A DNA stretch of 64,000 nucleotides from Panorpa germanica (taxonomy: Eukaryota; Arthropoda; Insecta; Mecoptera; Panorpidae). Positions 61,400-64,000 of this stretch are shown here, one piece after another (position 1 is the stretch's first letter; the number at the start of each line of letters is the position of its first letter). The notes under the pieces were generated by a model. It saw nothing but the letters and a program-made list of their open reading frames with translations, did no database searches and was not told the origin of the DNA. Location of the stretch: positions 3,906,001 through 3,970,000 of the forward strand of contig OY783216.1 of assembly GCA_963678705.1 (NCBI GenBank). The letters run 5' to 3'. Position numbers and translations under genes: made by a program.

Positions 61400-61800
61400 T
61401 AATCAGTTATAAAACATATCTTACCGAAAACTTTTGTTAATCCATCATTCGTATTTTGCCTCTCTACTATTTATTGTCCAAGCCTAGTAATCCTGCGCAC
61501 TACGATAATTGAAAGTAATAAACGACATTAAATGAAGAACGCTGCGCTGCTTGTCGTCGTTTCGAACTGGACGATGCTGTGGCCAGTGTTAATGCGATCT
61601 TGCATGTATTCGTTCAGCGCGGAGATCTCTAATGACAAGAACAGAGCAGCAGAAACAAGATAGCTTTAGATCTTATAACACGATGTCACAGATTATCTTA
61701 TCTGTCGGTGAAGTAACGTGACAAAAATACCCACGTCACGTGTGATGGTATTTAAAGATAGCAAGGTTTACCTGGAAAAACATAATTAAACACTTCTTGG
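61400..61800. other. Less AT-rich patch with GATA-like words
   Basis: Contains ATTATCTTATCTG and AGATAGC near 61690, and a 43-codon plus frame at 61532-61663 with a hydrophobic start. No protein family recognised. On the minus strand TTTTTCCAG|GTAAAC at about 61774 is a weaker zero-exon-like splice pair. Confidence 0.25.
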
Positions 61801-61918
61801 AAAATATTTTCAGGTAATTATTAAATAGAAAATGTTGAACAACACTTCTGGAAGAGCAATTCAAATTTAAGATCTATTTTTAACATCCCAGTTTTAGGAA
61901 AATATATATACACTGTAA

Positions 61919-62381
61919 AGCCTCATTCCCACTCACTGTTTTGATATTTAATTTACTCTTTTTATTTAATATTGTAATCTAGATTTCAGATTTTCGTTTA
62001 AGCATTCCTTTTCACATTTGTGTTTTAATTTAAGTTTAGTTAATTTTTCATCGTTAATATAAATTTTGACAGTTCGACAAATTAATAATTATAGCTATTT
62101 TTGATAACAATTAGTAATAGAAATTGTTTTCACTTCTATATTTTTCAAAAACTGACATTAAACTTCTTTTAAAAGTAAATCCTGCTGCATTTTTACAGAT
62201 TGTCACATTTTGAAGGTTATAACATAATACAGTTTTTCTTAATTTAATATTTTAATTTAAAACATTGGACCTTGTAAGGTTCTAAAGAAACTAAGGAAAC
62301 TTAAAAAATAAATTAGATTAAAAATAATACCGTGAATACAAAATACCAAATAAAATTAAAGCAGTGAGTGGGAATGATACT
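61919..62381. mobile_element. CATTCCCACTCACTG MITE, copy 5 (463 bp)
   Basis: TAA at 61916-61918 and 62382-62384. Ends AGCCTCATTCCCACTCACTG and, from the right, AGTATCATTCCCACTCACTG. Interior collinear with copies 2 to 4. Confidence 0.88.
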
Positions 62382-62389
62382 TAAGATAT

Positions 62390-63150
62390 GTATTTCTTAA
62401 TCTTATAGAATTTAAAATATGAACTTAGAATTATAGATTTAGAATAATAAAAGTTTATTGTTCAATTTAGAATTTGTTATACATTGCTCAGAGCTCGATC
62501 AGTCAGGTCCTGAGTTTAAAAATAGTATGAAGCTAATGAACTAACTCTAACTGTATTTGTACACCAGTCGCCATAATGTGACAACTACTGCGCTTCTAAA
62601 TTTCCTTGAAACACATATTTAAATGTAGAATTTGGGACCCCTCATGTGTCTGTTCACAAGTACAGCTCTGTCACTAATACTATTGATTGACATTTTTAAA
62701 ACCTATTAATTTGACGACAGTAGTACAAGTATCTTCTAAAACAAGTCGCTAAAAACACAGACACAAACGCGCGCTGTCCTTGACAGATTCTTTAATTATT
62801 AATTCATTTCATTTTAATTGTTTAAACGTAAATTTATGTAAATATTAATTATATTTGACATGAGAACGTACGATTTGAGCCGGTATATTTGTACCGGAAA
62901 TATCAACAAGTTTTTTACGATTACGATTCACGGTTTGTCAAATTTAAACTGAGGGAATCTTAATATAATTAATGAAGTACTTTGTTTTATAATTAGATAC
63001 ATAATTAGTATTAATATAATCTGAATATCTGTTTTGTAATTAAATTAAAATTCATTATTTATTTCTTTTTAATTTTAATTTAGTTTTGTGAAGCCCACAC
63101 ATATGTTAAATAGCTAATTACAGGGTCGGTTCGTAAGCACTTGTTACATT
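62390..63150. other. AT-rich non-coding interval
   Basis: No gene recognised. Confidence 0.3.
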
Positions 63151-63151
63151 T

Positions 63152-63349
63152 TTATTGTTTCTTTACAATTATATTATTTCGACTTTGTAAGCCATTTTCC
63201 AGGGCTCCACTAAATCGAAAATAGAGCCTATATTCAAAGAAATCTACCAGGCGAGTAGTGGTTGCTGATATGATGAATATAGGTCCAGATTTCTGGTGAA
63301 TAACATCTGTCAACCCTCCCCAAAGTGCGTAGGTTGCTGATGGGTCCAC
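63152..63349 (-). pseudogene. Unidentified coding-like ORF
   Basis: A 65-codon frame starting MDPSATYALWGGLTDVIHQK and containing RLVDFFEYRLYFRFSG. Composition and amino-acid mix look more like protein than the neighbouring ORFs, and an AATAAA overlaps the stop. No upstream exon, promoter or known domain was found. It may be the end of an old transposon or retroposed gene. Confidence 0.3.
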
Positions 63350-63457
63350 TCTTGTGCATTTGTATATTCTTCAGTTCATAAACATACAATGACAATTTAA
63401 TCATCAAAATGTTAGTTTATTATTAACTCACAGCAGTATATATAGTTGAGTAACTAA

Positions 63458-64000
63458 GGCCCGGTTTTATGGTTCGTCTTACTACCGAACTAAATAGCTA
63501 ACCCTCGAATTAAACGAAAAATGTGTTTTATCATCAAGGGTTAACGCTAACTCGGAACTAAAATCGCGGAGTAAGATATCCCGTCATAAATCAAGGTTTA
63601 AATATGATAACCCGGAATAAGTGTGCAACAAAGATAAAATATCATGCTATCTCAGCCAGTTTAGCTCTCATTATTATAATATTTTAAGTTATAATATTAA
63701 ATTAAATTGTTTATTATGAATTTTGTGAGTGACCATAATCAATTATCAATAACAGATGATGAGGAAGATCAGCTATTATACAAATATAGTACTAAGTAGA
63801 GAAATACGTCATTTTTAAAATGTTTTAAAACAATAATTAAACTGAATCTTGCATTCCCATGGATTTACAACTGTAAACAAATATTCGAATTTCATAAAAT
63901 ATGGTTTACGTCTCTACTAACTAACACGGGATTAAATTTGGATGATAAAACCCGCTACAAAAATAAGTACCGAACTAAACTAACTCCGGGTTTCATAATC
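63458..64000. mobile_element. PIF/Harbinger-type relic, second copy, cut by window end
   Basis: TAA then GGCCCGGTTTTATGGTTCGT; the sequence is the inverse of 8540-9529 with a deletion of the middle. It runs to CTCCGGGTTTCATAATC at the window edge, so only the last few bases are missing. A 27-codon nuclease-start remnant (63716-63799, MNFVSDHNQLSITDDEE) is present. Confidence 0.8.

Noticed and set aside
61532..61663. 43-codon ORF with a hydrophobic start (MKNAALLVVVSNWTMLWPVL)
   Set aside because: It looks like a signal peptide at first sight, but there is no sensible mature peptide, no cysteine pattern and no properly placed TATA box or splice donor.
61765..61790. Minus-strand TTTTTCCAG|GTAAAC as a recursive site
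   Set aside because: A plausible acceptor but moderate donor, on the opposite strand from the two strong sites, with no partner.
1..64000. tRNA, rRNA, CRISPR, viral or bacterial genes
   Set aside because: I saw no tRNA B-box with paired arms, no rRNA-like block, no regularly spaced repeats, and no viral or bacterial coding clusters.

Overview
This window looks like AT-rich, gene-poor nuclear DNA from an arthropod, most likely an insect. The grounds are a split six-cysteine defensin-like gene with a TATA box, insect-type DNA transposons (mariner, piggyBac, PIF/Harbinger, hAT), and decayed non-LTR retrotransposon tails. There are no bacterial operons, rRNA, CRISPR arrays or recognisable tRNA genes. 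I cannot name the species.

The one host protein gene I can support lies on the minus strand between 10134 and 8203. Exon 1 encodes a signal peptide. A 1.63-kb phase-1 intron follows, then exon 2 encodes a short secreted peptide with the cysteine spacing of a CS-alpha-beta (invertebrate defensin) fold. A TATA box and an initiator-like CAGT sit at the expected spacing. A 106-bp tandem repeat carrying inverted CCAAT boxes begins directly upstream of the TATA box. The cysteine domain has no lysine or arginine and is strongly acidic, unlike typical cationic insect defensins. Its intron holds a PIF/Harbinger relic and a MITE.

On the plus strand, two sites (17672/17673 and 56131/56132) join a strong 3' splice site directly to a strong 5' splice site (polypyrimidine-AG|GTAAGC). 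This is the pattern of recursive-splicing ratchet points in very long introns. With the near absence of exons, it suggests, as an inference, that much of the window is one giant plus-strand intron, with the defensin-like gene nested inside it on the opposite strand.

Most of the rest is mobile DNA. 0-8 kb: foldback MITE, LINE tails (one with clear target duplications), a mariner deletion derivative and a repeat copy. 8-13 kb: defensin-like gene, Harbinger relic, and a TTAA-flanked piggyBac with a frameshifted transposase. 13-31 kb: LINE tails and several copies of a 3-bp-TSD MITE ending in CATTCCCACTCACTG. 31-48 kb: further LINE insertions, two hAT-type elements with 8-bp target duplications, and other MITEs. 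48-64 kb: two related CCCAGTAAACA elements, a mariner-like MITE, an (AT)n tract, a nested MITE, a long-TIR MITE, and a second Harbinger copy cut by the window end. Remaining intervals are AT-rich DNA without a supportable gene; a few less AT-rich patches are flagged as possible conserved regulatory sequence.
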